Part shown: positions 1-10,778 of the stretch, piece after piece
Layout: each line of letters starts with the position of its first letter
Numbering within the stretch: the stretch's first letter is position 1
DNA from: Lycium barbarum
Taxonomy: Eukaryota; Streptophyta; Magnoliopsida; Solanales; Solanaceae
Length of the DNA: 64,000 nucleotides
Assembly: GCF_019175385.1 (NCBI RefSeq)
Contig: NC_083346.1
Span: forward strand, 89,604,543-89,668,542
Direction: 5' to 3'
Notes under the pieces: model-generated
What the model was told of the DNA's origin: nothing
What the model saw: the letters and a program-made list of their open reading frames with translations, nothing else
The model's database searches: none
Position numbers and translations under genes: made by a program

Positions 1-427
1 TCGCCCTCTCCTTCTCCTTCTGCTTAATCTTCTTGAATTTGCATTTTATATGCGTACATCTAGGTTTGGATCTATTCATTCTCTCTTTTGTCATTAATTT
101 TTTTTATTGCTTTCATTAGTCACACATCTAGGTTGTTTGCATGTTTTTCTTGCATTTCATTTTTCATTTTCAGCAATTTTTCTCTATAATGGATTTCGTA
201 TATCAATTGTCAAAGGAGAGTAACGTGGGTTTTGGTTTCTTCAGATATCGCCTTTCTTTGGATCAACAACTATCCATGCATAAACAACATCCTTAAACGA
301 TTTAGAGATTTCATTTTTAACATTGTTGTTGGTGATTCTCCAAATGCTCAATTCAAGAAATTGTTGAATTTGGGAAATGTTATGTAGCCCTTGGATTTTT
401 CATGATGCCTAATTCATTTACAACTTG
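1..427 (+). other. 5' leader region of the lipid phosphate phosphatase gene
   Basis: There is no ORF here. The first 40 bases are CT-rich, as in many plant 5' UTRs, and the coding exon at 1,564 is preceded by a splice acceptor (TGTAACAG ending at 1,550). A 5' UTR exon followed by a leader intron of about 1.4 kb is therefore the likely arrangement. The stretch 200-420 is one arm of a direct duplication whose second arm lies at 1,293-1,486. The transcription start and the leader donor cannot be placed with confidence. Confidence 0.4.
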
Positions 428-1299
428 TTTGGATGGTTGTTACCTATTGACTATTATATCGTATGGTGCTGTTAGTTTAAATACAATATTCGTTTTGGTT
501 GTTACTTAAATTTTATTGTATCGTATCGTTAAGTTCATCGATGTGTAACGAAGAAAAGTCTCATTTTATGTAACGACCGATTTGGTGTGACCGCGTAGTT
601 ACCTTTTTCTTTCTCATTTTATCTTTGTTTATTATCTAATAATCCTATTTTATCCTTTACCCCTGCGTTTTTATAATAGCTCTATCCCGTACCCTACTTT
701 TCTTGTAGGTTCATCCTTCAAATTGTTGATGTGTGGCATTATGTAACGATACGAAACGATACAACCTATTCAAGGTTAAAACCTACCCGCATTGGGTTTT
801 ACACCAAACCAATATATGTGTGCCATGTGTTTGGATGTAGAGTTCTTTTTACTTAATCATGGTTAATTGACATGTACTTTTACTTCATTAAGAGCCCGTT
901 TGGATTGGCTTATAAGCTGTTTTCAGCTTTTTTGAGTGTTTGGCTAGCCAGCTTAAAGTCATTTTGTGCTTAAAATAAGCTCAAAAAAATAATTGAGCCC
1001 ATTTGACTTAGCTTATCTAAAGCAGATTATAAGCTGTTTTCAGCTTATAATCCAAAAAAAATAAGTTAGACTATCCCAACTTATTTTTTTTAACTTATAA
1101 GCTGTTTGCAGCTTATAGGCATAAGCCCATCCAAACAGACTCTAAATCACTTAATCATAATAAGTCGTATCCATTTGGTGTAAACATCCCGTGTGGGTAA
1201 GTTTTTACCTCTATTCAAATGTTGTAATTATCAAAATAATACAGTACAATACAATATAATACAAATACATTATGTAACAATATGTAAGAACCATCCAAA
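428..1299. mobile_element. MITE-like terminal-inverted-repeat element (outer), interrupted
   Basis: The ends are inverted repeats: TTTGGATGGTTGTTAC at the left and the complement of GTAAGAACCATCCAAA at the right, each followed inward by AT-rich sequence with ATGTAAC/GTATCG motifs. It has no coding capacity. A second element (892-1,142) is inserted inside it. No clean target-site duplication is visible, so the superfamily is not assigned. Confidence 0.6.
892..1142. mobile_element. Tourist-like (PIF/Harbinger) MITE
   Basis: The element is 251 bp and non-coding. Its ends are imperfect inverted repeats, GAGCCCGTTTGGAT on the left and ATCCAAACAGACTC on the right. It is flanked by the trinucleotide TAA on both sides (889-891 and 1,143-1,145), the target duplication typical of PIF/Harbinger MITEs. 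Internal blocks of CTTATAAGCTGTTT are also mutually inverted, so a single strand could fold into a long hairpin. It sits within the outer element 428-1,299. Confidence 0.75.
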
Positions 1300-1563
1300 G
1301 AAAGGGAAGTAACATGGCTTTTGGTTTCTTCAGACATCACCTTTCCTTGAATCAACAACTGTTCATGCATAAACTACATCCTTAAGACGATTTAAAGATT
1401 TCATTTAACATTTTTTTGGTGATTCATGATATTGTTTAGTTTGGGGAATGTTATGTAGCTCTTGGATTTTTCATGATGCCTCGTTCTTTTTTGTAAACAT
1501 TTATTTATCCATTCATAACTTTCTCGTTCATGTTATTGATTTTGTAACAGAAGACTGGCGAAG

Positions 1564-4500
1564 ATGCCGGAAATAGAGTTTGGAGGGCACACGGTGAGAT
1601 CCCATGGGGCTAAGGTGGCCAAAAAGCACAGATGTGACTGGTTGATTTTACTTGTGCTTATAGCAATGGATGGCTTTTTAAACTACATTCAGCCTTTTAA
1701 TCGCTATACTAACGCAAGAATGTTAGAAGATCTGAAATTTCCTTTCAAAGAGCATGACACAATACCAATGTGGGCCGTTCCTGTATGTATTTACTTTGGA
1801 TTTAAGTTATATATACTACTAATAGTGTAAATGACTTTTATCTGTCAATGTAGTTTAACCTTTGTAGCAAGTTACATGCCTTATTCTTCAGGTTATTAAT
1901 CCCATCAAAGGTGACCTGATAGCATAAAAAAGTCTTACTCAGCCAATACTGTTTTGAATTTAAACTCTACTATGCTTATGGCTTTAAAAGTTCAATAATT
2001 CCCTTACCTCAAAATGATTATAGTCCCCTTATTACATTCTTTTGTATTGTGGTAGAAATAAGTATACTTTTTCTGAGCTTTTCCCCCCTCCTTTTCTGTT
2101 CATGTTTCCTTGTGCCGAGGGTCTACAGGAAACAACCTCTCTACTTTCCAAGGTAGGGGTAAGGTCTACGTATACTCTACCCTCCCACAAAACATAGAGA
2201 AATTCACTGGGTATGTTGTTGTTTCTGATCATGTCACCGCTATAACAGATCTTTGCAGTAATTCTACCGTGGACAGTATTTCTCATTTACTATCACTACA
2301 GGAGGGATGTTTATGATTTGCATCATGCGATATTAGGTGAGTGTTACTTGATGTTTTATAAAGTAAGAGCAGTCTTCAATTTTTTTGGATTTTAATTGTA
2401 GTTAATACTAAGAAATTGAAAGGCTTTTTCTTGTAAATCTAGGCATCATGTATTCTGTTCTAGTGACTGCAGTAATCACCGATAGCATCAAAGATGCTGT
2501 TGGTCGTCCACGCCCAAATTTTTTCTATAGGTGCTTTCCTGATGGAATCGCGGTATGTCTCCTTTTTCACACTTTAATATACTATTATGGCTTGTAGTGG
2601 CGGAGCCACACTATGCCGAGGGTGTTCATCTGAACCCCCTCGGCGGAAAAAAACACTGTTTTTATAAGGTTAAAATTATTTTTTATATATATATAGTAGA
2701 TGTTGAACCCCCTTAGGCTTCTTCGTATGTTTTCTTTTTTATATTTTGAACCCCATCGGCGGAAATTCTGGCTCCGCCATTGGCTTGAACGTTGGATATT
2801 TTTCACGTGGTCCAAATTATGATCCAACTTCAAAAGTCTGTGGTACAACCTAAATGGATAGTACGTGAGGTCTATGCTAGGAGCAGAATTCAATTTTATA
2901 TTGTCTTGCTTTCATCATAGTTGAATTTTTTCTATGTCTTGTCTGAGAACATATGTCAGCCAAACCTTGTAAATCTTGTGTTCATTTTTCTTCTCTGTAT
3001 ACTATGTGATTGATTGTGTGTCTGTCATTGCGAGTATGTCATAGCATAATAGTTAACTCGAGAAGTTTAACTTCAACTGTTAAATGAATTTTGCATTAAG
3101 ATACATTTTCCAATTCATGTGCAGGCCTTTGAAGCTAATGGGAATGTTAAGTGTCATGGAGACCCTAAAATTGTCAAAGAAGGATATAAAAGCTTTCCCA
3201 GTGGACATACCTCATGTCAGTAGTTTTTGGGTTGATTTCTCAAATAGTCATTTAACTAAGTAGTTATTATCTCAGAAGGTCACTTTCTTTGTTAAAGAAA
3301 TTGGAATTAAGAAGAAAGGTGACTTTTTGATATAATAACTATTAGTTGAGTGACAATCTGAGAAATCAACTTGTAGTTTTTTCATTTATTCATACTATCT
3401 TCATTTTTGTTGTTCTTTTTTTTTTTTTTTTTTTTACTTGTTAATAAGTTTACGGTAGTGGCGGAGCTACATAGAGCCGAGGGGGTCTCGGCGGAAAAAA
3501 ACACTATTTTTACAAGGTTAAAATTATTTTTTATGTATATATAGTAGATGTTGAACCCCCTTAGGCTTCTTCGTATATTTATTTTTTTATATTTTGAACC
3601 CCCTCGGCGGAAATCCTGGCTCCGCCACTAGTTTACGGTTGTAAGATTGTAGGGTCATTTGCTGGCCTTGCTTTCCTCTCATGGTACCTATGTGGAAAGG
3701 TGAAGGCTTTTGACAGAAGAGGTCATGCTGCAAAACTCTGCATTGTTTTGCTTCCTGTTCTATTTGCTGCATTAGTCGGAATTTCTCGGATTGATGACTA
3801 TTGGCATCACTGGACCGATGTATTCACTGGATCCATAATAGGTTGGTTCAACTATCCAGTGCTTGTATGGATTCACTATATTGATATATTGTTTTCAAAC
3901 TGATTTTGCTTGTATACCTGAAAATATTGTTAGTAGGTAGTCGAGCATTGTCTGGTTTCCCTTATCATTATTGTTATTATTACTCTCCTACTATCTTATT
4001 CTCCGATTTTATTATTATTTGTTGTTTCCTTTGCTTCGGTTACCGTATTATTTGTTGTTGCTACTGTATTCTTCTCCTTTATTTTTAGCATCGCTTCTTC
4101 ACTACTGTATTTCCCACCATATTGACCTCTGATGGTGTTCATTATCATGTCTTGCAATTGTTGGACCGAACGGGCGAGTGACTTTAGGGTTCCACAGGTT
4201 CCAAAGGCTAAAAGCCTCGTTTTTGCCGAGCCTGATTCTCCTTTTCATACTTGATTTTGATATGCCTTACTTGTGCCGAAGGTCTATCGGAAACAGCCTC
4301 TCTACCTTCACAAGGCAGGGGTAAGGCTGCATACACACCACCCTCCCAAGACCCCACTTGTGGGTTTACACTGGATATTATGTTGTTGTTGTTGTTATAA
4401 TGTTGCAGGTTAACCATATAGGCATTGCCTGTAGACTGTAGTTGTCTTTGAAATGACCTGATAGTGTCAAAAAACTTGACGCAGTCAGTGCATGAAGTTA

Positions 4501-4861
4501 ACTTGGACCTTTTCAATTTGTCACTCGCCCCTTTCAATTGTCAAATTCCGACTATGCTATTATGAGATATAGTGCTGCTAAACATCTCATTGGCTTTTTC
4601 TTCCAGGAACCGTGGTTGCCTCTCTATGTTACCTGCTTTTCTTCCCATTCCCTCATGATATCAATGGTACAGGCTGAAGTCTCCGGAAAAAAAAATGGAA
4701 TTCGTTATTGTGAATCTCTTAGTTCAGTATCAACGGTACTAGTTATTGTCTAAATCTTGTTCCTTTTTTCCTCGATGAATTCAGGATGGGCACCTCATGC
4801 ATCTATCAAAGTGAGAGAAAAAGATTTCCAGTCTTCATCAATAGCATTGGACACGGTGTAA
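1564..4861 (+). CDS. LPP: Lipid phosphate phosphatase (PAP2 family), multi-exon, one exon not found
   Basis: The product removes phosphate from phosphatidic acid, diacylglycerol pyrophosphate and related lipids at cell membranes. Coding exons I can place: 1564-1782, 2302-2336, 2443-2552, 3125-3215, 3653-3841, 4607-4666 and 4785-4861 (stop TAA). All junctions are GT-AG and phases agree from the second listed exon on. The start [15 protein letters not shown] matches the plant LPP2/LPP3 type. The three catalytic motifs are present: [13 protein letters not shown] in SFPSGHTS, and [12 protein letters not shown] (SRx5Hx3D). Oddity: the exon at 1782 ends in phase 0, while the next recognisable exon needs two bases before it. 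The roughly 18 codons of the second membrane segment, expected between WAVP and RDVYDLHH, are not seen in 1,783-2,301, where a SINE lies. The C-terminal tail after GWAPH is short and diverged. The gene may be a pseudogene or may use an exon I failed to recognise. Confidence 0.82.
2112..2225 (+). mobile_element. TS/SolS-type SINE, 3' part
   Basis: Diagnostic Solanaceae SINE wording is present: GTGCCGAGGGTCTACAGGAA, then CTCTACTTTCCAAGGTAGGGGTAAGG split by small changes, then CACTGGGTATGTTGTTG with the TTG-repeat tail. The 5' tRNA-like half is missing or unrecognisable. It lies in the intron where an LPP exon is expected. Confidence 0.75.
2596..2780. mobile_element. MITE with GTGGCGGAGCCA termini, copy 1 (LPP intron)
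   Basis: The 185-bp element begins AGTGGCGGAGCCA and ends with the inverted TGGCTCCGCCAT. Inside it carries two inverted CCCCTCGGCGGAAA blocks and a TA-rich centre. Flanks TGGCTTGT (2588-2595) and TGGCTTGA (2781-2788) look like an 8-bp target duplication with one change. A sister copy is at 3457-3629. Confidence 0.75.
3457..3629. mobile_element. MITE with GTGGCGGAGC termini, copy 2 (LPP intron)
   Basis: This is the same family as 2596-2780, with an identical internal block around TAGATGTTGAACCCCC. It is flanked by a perfect 10-bp duplication AGTTTACGGT (3447-3456 and 3630-3639). A 9-10 bp duplication points to a Mutator-like origin. The right target copy ends 13 bp before the first base of the LPP exon at 3653, so the insertion sits almost on the splice acceptor. 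Confidence 0.8.
4270..4398 (+). mobile_element. TS/SolS-type SINE, 3' part
   Basis: It contains TTGTGCCGAAGGTCTATCGG, CAGGGGTAAGGCTGCATAC, GACCCCACTTGTGGG and CACTGGATATTATG followed by (TTG)n, in the usual order for this SINE type. It lies in the LPP intron between the exons at 3653-3841 and 4607-4666. The sequence GGCGAGTGACTTTAGGG upstream and its partial inverse near 4,520 may mark an older element around it. Confidence 0.75.
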
Positions 4862-5523
4862 TGCAACAACAGTCCAAGAGGGAACCCTCATTAACCAGGC
4901 CTGAACAGTAATGCATGATCTGGAAGTTGTTGGAGATGGAAGGAGACACTGAACTCAGATTTCTGTAGCTTCGTCGAAAGAGAAAACATATCATCTAAAC
5001 ATTTTGTCGTCTTCTTTTTTGTTTAGTCCGGCTTATGTTGGCTCAGTCTGCAGTCATACTTGTATATCAAGAGAGTTGTACAATATCAAGGGGACATTGT
5101 TCCTTACCTCCACATTTTATATGGGGAGAAAGAACAGGCTCAAGCTCTTACAAAACATAGTCTTTTTGTACATTTACATCTACCATGTAGAAATGTAAGA
5201 TCACTAAAAATACCAACAGATATCCTTGTTGTAAAAATGTAAATGATGAGCTTTTCCTTTCCATATCTCAATCTTCACAAGACATTTTACCTGCATTTGT
5301 GGTGAGTCAAACTTAGAAAATAACTTCTTGACTGAGTAATTGAGTATGCATGTCTATACTTAGCAAAGACATGATCTACTCTGTTACCTTCACTAAGGCA
5401 ATGAAAAAAAAAAAAAAACTGAAAATTTTCTGGTGGAAGTAAGAATCTGTCTAGTTTTCTAACAACTTCAAAAATATACCATATGGTGATCAGGCCACAT
5501 CTTTGACAACTTTCACACGTGAT
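4862..5523 (+). other. LPP 3' untranslated region and flank
   Basis: This follows the LPP stop codon. It has no long ORF and holds a short A-run at about 5,404-5,418. The likely polyadenylation zone is within the first 400 bases, but no single site can be chosen. Nothing else was recognised. Confidence 0.4.
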
Positions 5524-5760
5524 GTTTATGCCAAATCATATTACTTTTTACTATGACAGATATACACCACTGAATGCCATTAAGAAGAACATGCACTTGC
5601 TGCCAAATTGTTTCTACAACATCCTAACTGAATAGTGTGATGTATATAGCAAATCACATTACCTTTTACTCACAGATGCACCACTGAATGCCAATAAGAA
5701 CATGCACTTCAGCCAAGTTGTTTTTACCACATTCCAACTGAATAGTATATGCTCTAACTT
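5524..5760. repeat. Diverged tandem duplication, about 115 bp x 2
   Basis: The block containing AAATCATATTAC, ACCACTGAATGCCA, AAGAACATGCACTT and CCAACTGAATAGT occurs twice in tandem, with its second copy beginning near 5,641. The copies differ by several substitutions and short indels. No coding potential is seen. Confidence 0.65.
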
Positions 5761-6372
5761 GTAACTATAGTCACCTCTGTAACAACTTAAATCCCTATTT
5801 TTGAGCATTTGTAATCACAAACATATTTTGAAACTTTGTATAAGTCAACAATACCTTTTGAAACTTGTTGGCATGGTTTGGATTGAAACCCGAGGGTCTC
5901 AGGTGAGTTTTGGCACCACCGTGCCAGATTTGATATTGTAAATTTTTTGCTGGTGCAACCTTCAGCGCGATTGCGATGCAGCGAACCTTTGAGTATCGCA
6001 TCGCACACAAGGTATCGCGATCACGTAGAATAAAATGGGTGCTTAGACTTTAGTCAAAGGTTCAACACGATGATGGTGATGGGAGTGCGATCTCCAAGGG
6101 TAAAACTTCATCAGGACCATGATCGCGCAGAGTCGTCGCGATTGCCACTGAATAAACGTTTACCAAAAACCTGTGCAAGAGAAACCTGACTCTGTCCTAA
6201 CTTGTTGAATTGCCAAAAATATAGGCTGCTGTAGTTTAAAAACATTAACTTACAAATTATGGAACATATTGGTTTGCTGGATGTGATACTTGAAGCACGA
6301 AGCTCAAAATCACTCTCAATGTTCTACTTCTAATTGATGGAGTTAAACTTCTACTAAACTAAAAATAAAATA
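5761..6372. other. Intergenic DNA with CG-rich repeat remnant
   Basis: There is no gene. The stretch 5,880-6,170 is unusually rich in CG dinucleotides for its surroundings (repeated GCGAT, TCGCG and CGATCACG words). It looks like the remnant of an older retroelement, but no ends or ORF were found. The last five bases (AAATA, 6368-6372) are the left target duplication of the next element. Confidence 0.35.
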
Positions 6373-6716
6373 TGTTATGAATGGGCCCGAACCAATTTAA
6401 TAAATGGGCCAGTGGAAATATTACATAGAAGCCTCGGGCAGAAGCAGCCCAACACCATATTAAGTGGTTAGTTTGGGATCTAGGTGATAAATAGTGTCGG
6501 ATAGGAGCAATTGCGGTTATGCAAATATTGTCGAGTCTAAACTCAAAAGTCTGTTTCTTCTCATCCCCATTCTCAGTATCTCTGATTCTCATCTCCTTCT
6601 TTCAATCCTTTGTATTTCAGTCAGATTTCTATTGTTCTTCCAAAATCGTTATTGTATTGCTACTGTGTTTGGATTAATACAAGTTGTTAGACGTGTTAAG
6701 AATTTGGTACGTTACA
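6373..6716 (+). repeat. 5' LTR of the non-canonical retrotransposon
   Basis: It is 344 bp, starting TGTTATGAATGGGCCC and ending GGTACGTTACA. Compared by eye with the 3' LTR it differs at about ten positions, including one single-base indel, so the insertion is moderately old. Confidence 0.9.
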
Positions 6717-6741
6717 TTGGTGCTTTCATTGCTCCTACTCC

Positions 6742-9700
6742 ATGGATGCCTCTCGTTTCTCCCCTTTTCATACAGTGAACGCTAGGGTCATGGATTTGCT
6801 ACTGCAGATGGACGAGAATTGTTCTTATATGCGCCGAAAACTCGAGGACGTCCAGAACATCCTTTCTGTTTGCTCCCAAAAGTTTGGCTGCTGATACGTC
6901 TTTGGCTGATTGGCGCGAAGCAGCAAAGGTCGCACTATCGGAGATTGCTTCTGATTTGGACGATGGCAATGCCAGCCCTACAGAGAATTCCAAGGTCCCT
7001 CCTACGATGTTAGAAACTCTCAAAGTGGAGCAGGAAAATCTAGAGTCCGCGGGTAACTACCTTTCAATTGGTCATTTGGACACTCTGCTCGTCCCCAGCA
7101 AGACATTTGCTGAACATTATGTTGCAATAGACGAGAGAGATGAAGCAGCTCCAAGTTCAGAGGGTAGCGAGCACCACCTGTTCGATGAATTTCCTCAAAG
7201 GAAAGCCAAATTCCCACTGGCTTACCTTCACTCGACATTCCTACATATACGCATAGGGCAGTTGGTTGTACTTCCCGGTATGCTCTATGACACTAAGGAG
7301 GAATTTACGGTCAATTTAGAGCTAATTCCGTATAGCCCTCTTCGTTTATCTACTTGCTTTGTGCACGACTCAACTAGCACTGTTGCTTATATTGCATTTA
7401 TAATGAATTTACGCACTAATTGTGAACCAAATTTGAAGGAAGTCTTTAAAGATATATTCTACCTTGCACGTAATGTTCATTTATGCAAATGGTATGACAC
7501 TAGTCAGAGACCACAACTTATATTGCCATCTGAAGCTGCTAAAACGAGGAGACACAATTATTTGAGGGATCTTAAACAATCCGATTTTCTGATTAGGCTA
7601 AATTTGTTGGAATATATCCTTGGCTCAGTTGATATTATTTTTGACTCAGTATTTTTCAACGAAGATAGTACATTTAAATTTGAGTTTGCGTTGTCTCCTG
7701 TTGTCAGTGAAGTAATGTTCTATGCGAGGCTTGGAGAAAATATTGGCATTTCTGATCTCTATGAGGTATGGGGTTTCCAATGCGCTGCATTAAGGAAAAT
7801 TAGACAAGACAAGAGTACTTCGATACACTTGCAGGAGCTTAGAGTGAAACCAACTGCTCACATGGACACTTTGATTTACTTGGGTGACACTTTACTTTCC
7901 TCCATTCAGATGCCATATCACCTCGTCTTTCATGTAGTAACTACATTTAGTTTAAGCCCCATCTCAGACACATTCTTCCAGTTTCACTTGCATAAGATAC
8001 TCCTAATTGTCTATCAAAAGGTTCCTGAGGAGTTTAAGTCAAATGGGGTTCTTATGCACCAACCGAATTACTATGTTGGCTTGGTTCTAATCATGATTCT
8101 AACATGTCATTGCATTTTGGTTTATGTGTTTTTGCAATGGAAATTGGACGGGCCAAGGTGCTCGTGTGTTTGGTGGAGAATGCTTTTACTGGAGAATCAC
8201 TTGGGTTGTTGGAAAGTTGCCCATTCTTTGAAGTTACATCTAGAACTATAAAGAGCGTTGCACAAGGGCTATTACTTTCTATGAGGCGAGGGGGTGGAAG
8301 AGCTCATTTTCTATCGGCTTTTGTTTGTGCTCTTGAATGCATTGTAGAAAACATTGCAACTCTCTTTTCCTTCTACAGGCACTGTAAACAAAACTTGAAG
8401 GTAGTTTTTAAAAATATGGAAGAGAAGAGTAGTCTAGCCAAATTAAGACAAATAATGAGTTCCTTTATGAGTGTCTTAGAATTTGCTATACCTCTAAATT
8501 ACAGAGCATTTCTTTGCTGGTTCACTATGCTGAAAATGTTAAAGGACTCGTTTCTTTGGTCGAATTACATCTACATGGGTGCTTCAGCAGGTTTTTGGCC
8601 AGAAGTCGTTAAAAACTTGAGTGAGGATATTTTGGAATTCAAGCTGACTGTATTTTATAGAGTTCTAAGAGTTTATGACGGAATATTGATGTGGCGTGAT
8701 TTTACGCCACAAATCGATGCTTTTCTACTATAAGTTTTACTTGTTTTTAAGCAAGTCTATGTGATTTTACATGGTTTTTAGTGTTTTTAGGTGACGGGAC
8801 AGATTTGGCATGACAACAGTTGAAAGTGCAGAACCAGGTCGTAAACTCAGTTTACGGTCCGTATTCTACAATACGGGCCGTATTCCAGGTCGTATTAAAG
8901 AATAAACAGAACAGAAAGGCAGGCTGAGAACATGGTGATTTACGAGCTCAGTTTACGGATCGTTTCAGTTTACGGTCCGTATTCCAACACGTATTTAACC
9001 ATTCAAGCAATTGGCAGAAAGTCTGAGTTTTGGAAGTTGAAAGAAGACCAGGCAGTTTACGGGCCGTAAACCACTTTACGGTCCGTATTTCAAAAGACGG
9101 AAGTTGATCACAAGTAGAAGGACGACCTGGTCGTAAACTGATTTACGGACCTATTTCGTGACGACGGGACCAAAGTGCAAATCTGTAACTTTTATGTTTT
9201 CAAAACCTATAAATAGTCATTTTAGGGTTTTTAATAGATATCAATTATTATATTTTTGTCTCTTGACTTAGAACATTAAATACTCTCTAGTTTTTTGAAG
9301 ATTCAAACATCAATTCAAGTATTATCAATTCATCTTTTCTTCCAAAGTAAGCAATTATGAATTCTTATGAATTCTTCAATTTCTTATTTCTTATTCTTTG
9401 TCATGAGTAGCTAAATTCCCTTACTAGGGTTGTGAACCCAATGATGGGTGTTTTGTGATTGGGTTTGTGATTGATATACACATAATGGATTATTAGGGTT
9501 TAGTTATTCTTCATTCTTCATTCATAATTAATGATTGCAAACATTGATTAAAGCCATAAACCTTGATTTATTTGGGAAAATAATTAGGGTTGATAAGAAT
9601 AACTAACAAGAACTCAAAGCTTTAAACTTTGTTTAATAAATTCACTTAGGAATAAGAAGAATTTACTTGGCATGATTAATCGTTCTTCATGGCTACTTTC

Positions 9701-10778
9701 TTATATTTGGGAAAATCATAAAAAGACATAATATTTATTTATTGGGAAATAGTAGAGATTCACATAGAGATTAAGTGCATTCATATAATGATCTATTATA
9801 AGTATATCAAGATCAATACCCATGATCATACACTCTATCTAACGGGGACACAACCTTAGTTTCTTTTACCATAAATACTTACCAAAGCAATAAATAACAA
9901 TTAGTTATAGAAAAACCAACTTTTACCAAAATCATCGGATTAAGACAATAGACCCTAGAACTTAGCATCCTACGACTTTAGTAATCTTTTCACACCATAT
10001 TCCCTGTGGGATTCGACCCCAACCTTGTTGGTTACTATATTTGACAACGTCCGCGTTATACCATTAATAGGTGTAATTTGAGCGTATCAAATATCTACAG
10101 GTATTATGGATAAAACAGTTGGTGATTCATTAAAGAGTTTGATATTTCATGAGCTTTTGTTGTCTTTAGATCGATTTTTGACTCCCGTTCTCGATGGATC
10201 CCTGCTGAAGTTCATTATTACAGCTATTGGTGGTGTTTGCCAAGTGATACACTTGAAAGCTACTATAGCAGTGTTAGAAAGCGTATGGATCTTTTTCCGT
10301 CAGCCCGCACAATTTTCAGGACTTTTTATGCTACAGATAAAGTGGGATAAAGTGGGAAAAGAGACAGTTTCCCTTGGCTAAAGCTTATAGTGCGGCTGCT
10401 GGAATGCTTTTTGATTTGCTTCAACATCATATTCATGAGGTCCTTATGTTGCTTGAGCATGTGAACATGGAAATGGGGCTTGGAATGGCATTATGCCATA
10501 CGGAATTTCTGTTCTGGTTTAGGGAGCAAGGTATAAGCCGAGCATTTTCCTTGGTTTTGATTCTAGTCTGCATATTCCACTCAAAGGTTGACGTCGTGGA
10601 CTCTTTGAACATCTCTACACACACTCTTGTCATTATAGAATATAGTACTAGTGGTTTCTCTCTGGTATGCATATGGACCTTGGGCGCTATGATCTTAGTG
10701 TTACTCTACTCGAACCTTGAGGACAAGGTTCTTATTGAGGAGGGGAGTATTGTTATGAATGGGCCCGAACCAGTTTAA
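6742..10778 (+). pseudogene. Broken ORF of unknown function carried by the retrotransposon
   Basis: I do not recognise this protein. Segments: an opening frame from ATG 6742 (MDASRFSPF...), then a long frame 6884-8251 (455 codons), then a shifted frame 8104-8733, which after removal of the solo LTR continues without interruption into 10106-10381, then a shifted frame 10374-10778 running into the 3' LTR. At least three frameshifts separate them (near 6,880, 8,085 and 10,370). The start includes a helical DLLLQMDENCSYMRRKLEDV stretch of the kind found near the N-terminus of gypsy gag proteins. Later parts are hydrophobic and rich in F, L and V. NCEPNLKEVFKD and HCKQNLKVVFKN look like a weak internal repeat. 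No nucleic-acid enzyme motif, zinc knuckle or D-T-G protease site is seen. It may be a remodelled gag or a captured host sequence. Confidence 0.55.
8687..10089. mobile_element. Solo LTR inserted in the retrotransposon ORF
   Basis: The 1,403-bp stretch begins TGATGTGGCGTG and ends GAGCGTATCA. It is flanked by a perfect 5-bp duplication AATAT (8682-8686 and 10090-10094). It contains many copies of TTTACGGTCCGTATT-like words in both orientations between 8,850 and 9,150, then AT-rich sequence. There is no coding region, as expected for a single LTR left by recombination. Removing it together with one target copy restores the reading frame of the interrupted ORF. Confidence 0.85.

Larger units (their letters stand above)
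200..1486 (+). repeat. Direct duplication of leader-intron sequence flanking a nested MITE
   Basis: Two diverged copies are visible, about 200-420 and 1,293-1,486. They share stretches such as TTTTGGTTTCTTCAGA, ATCAACAACT and CTTGGATTTTTCATGATGCC in the same order and orientation. Between them lies the MITE pair at 428-1,299. The copies differ by substitutions and small indels, so the duplication is not recent. Confidence 0.75.
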
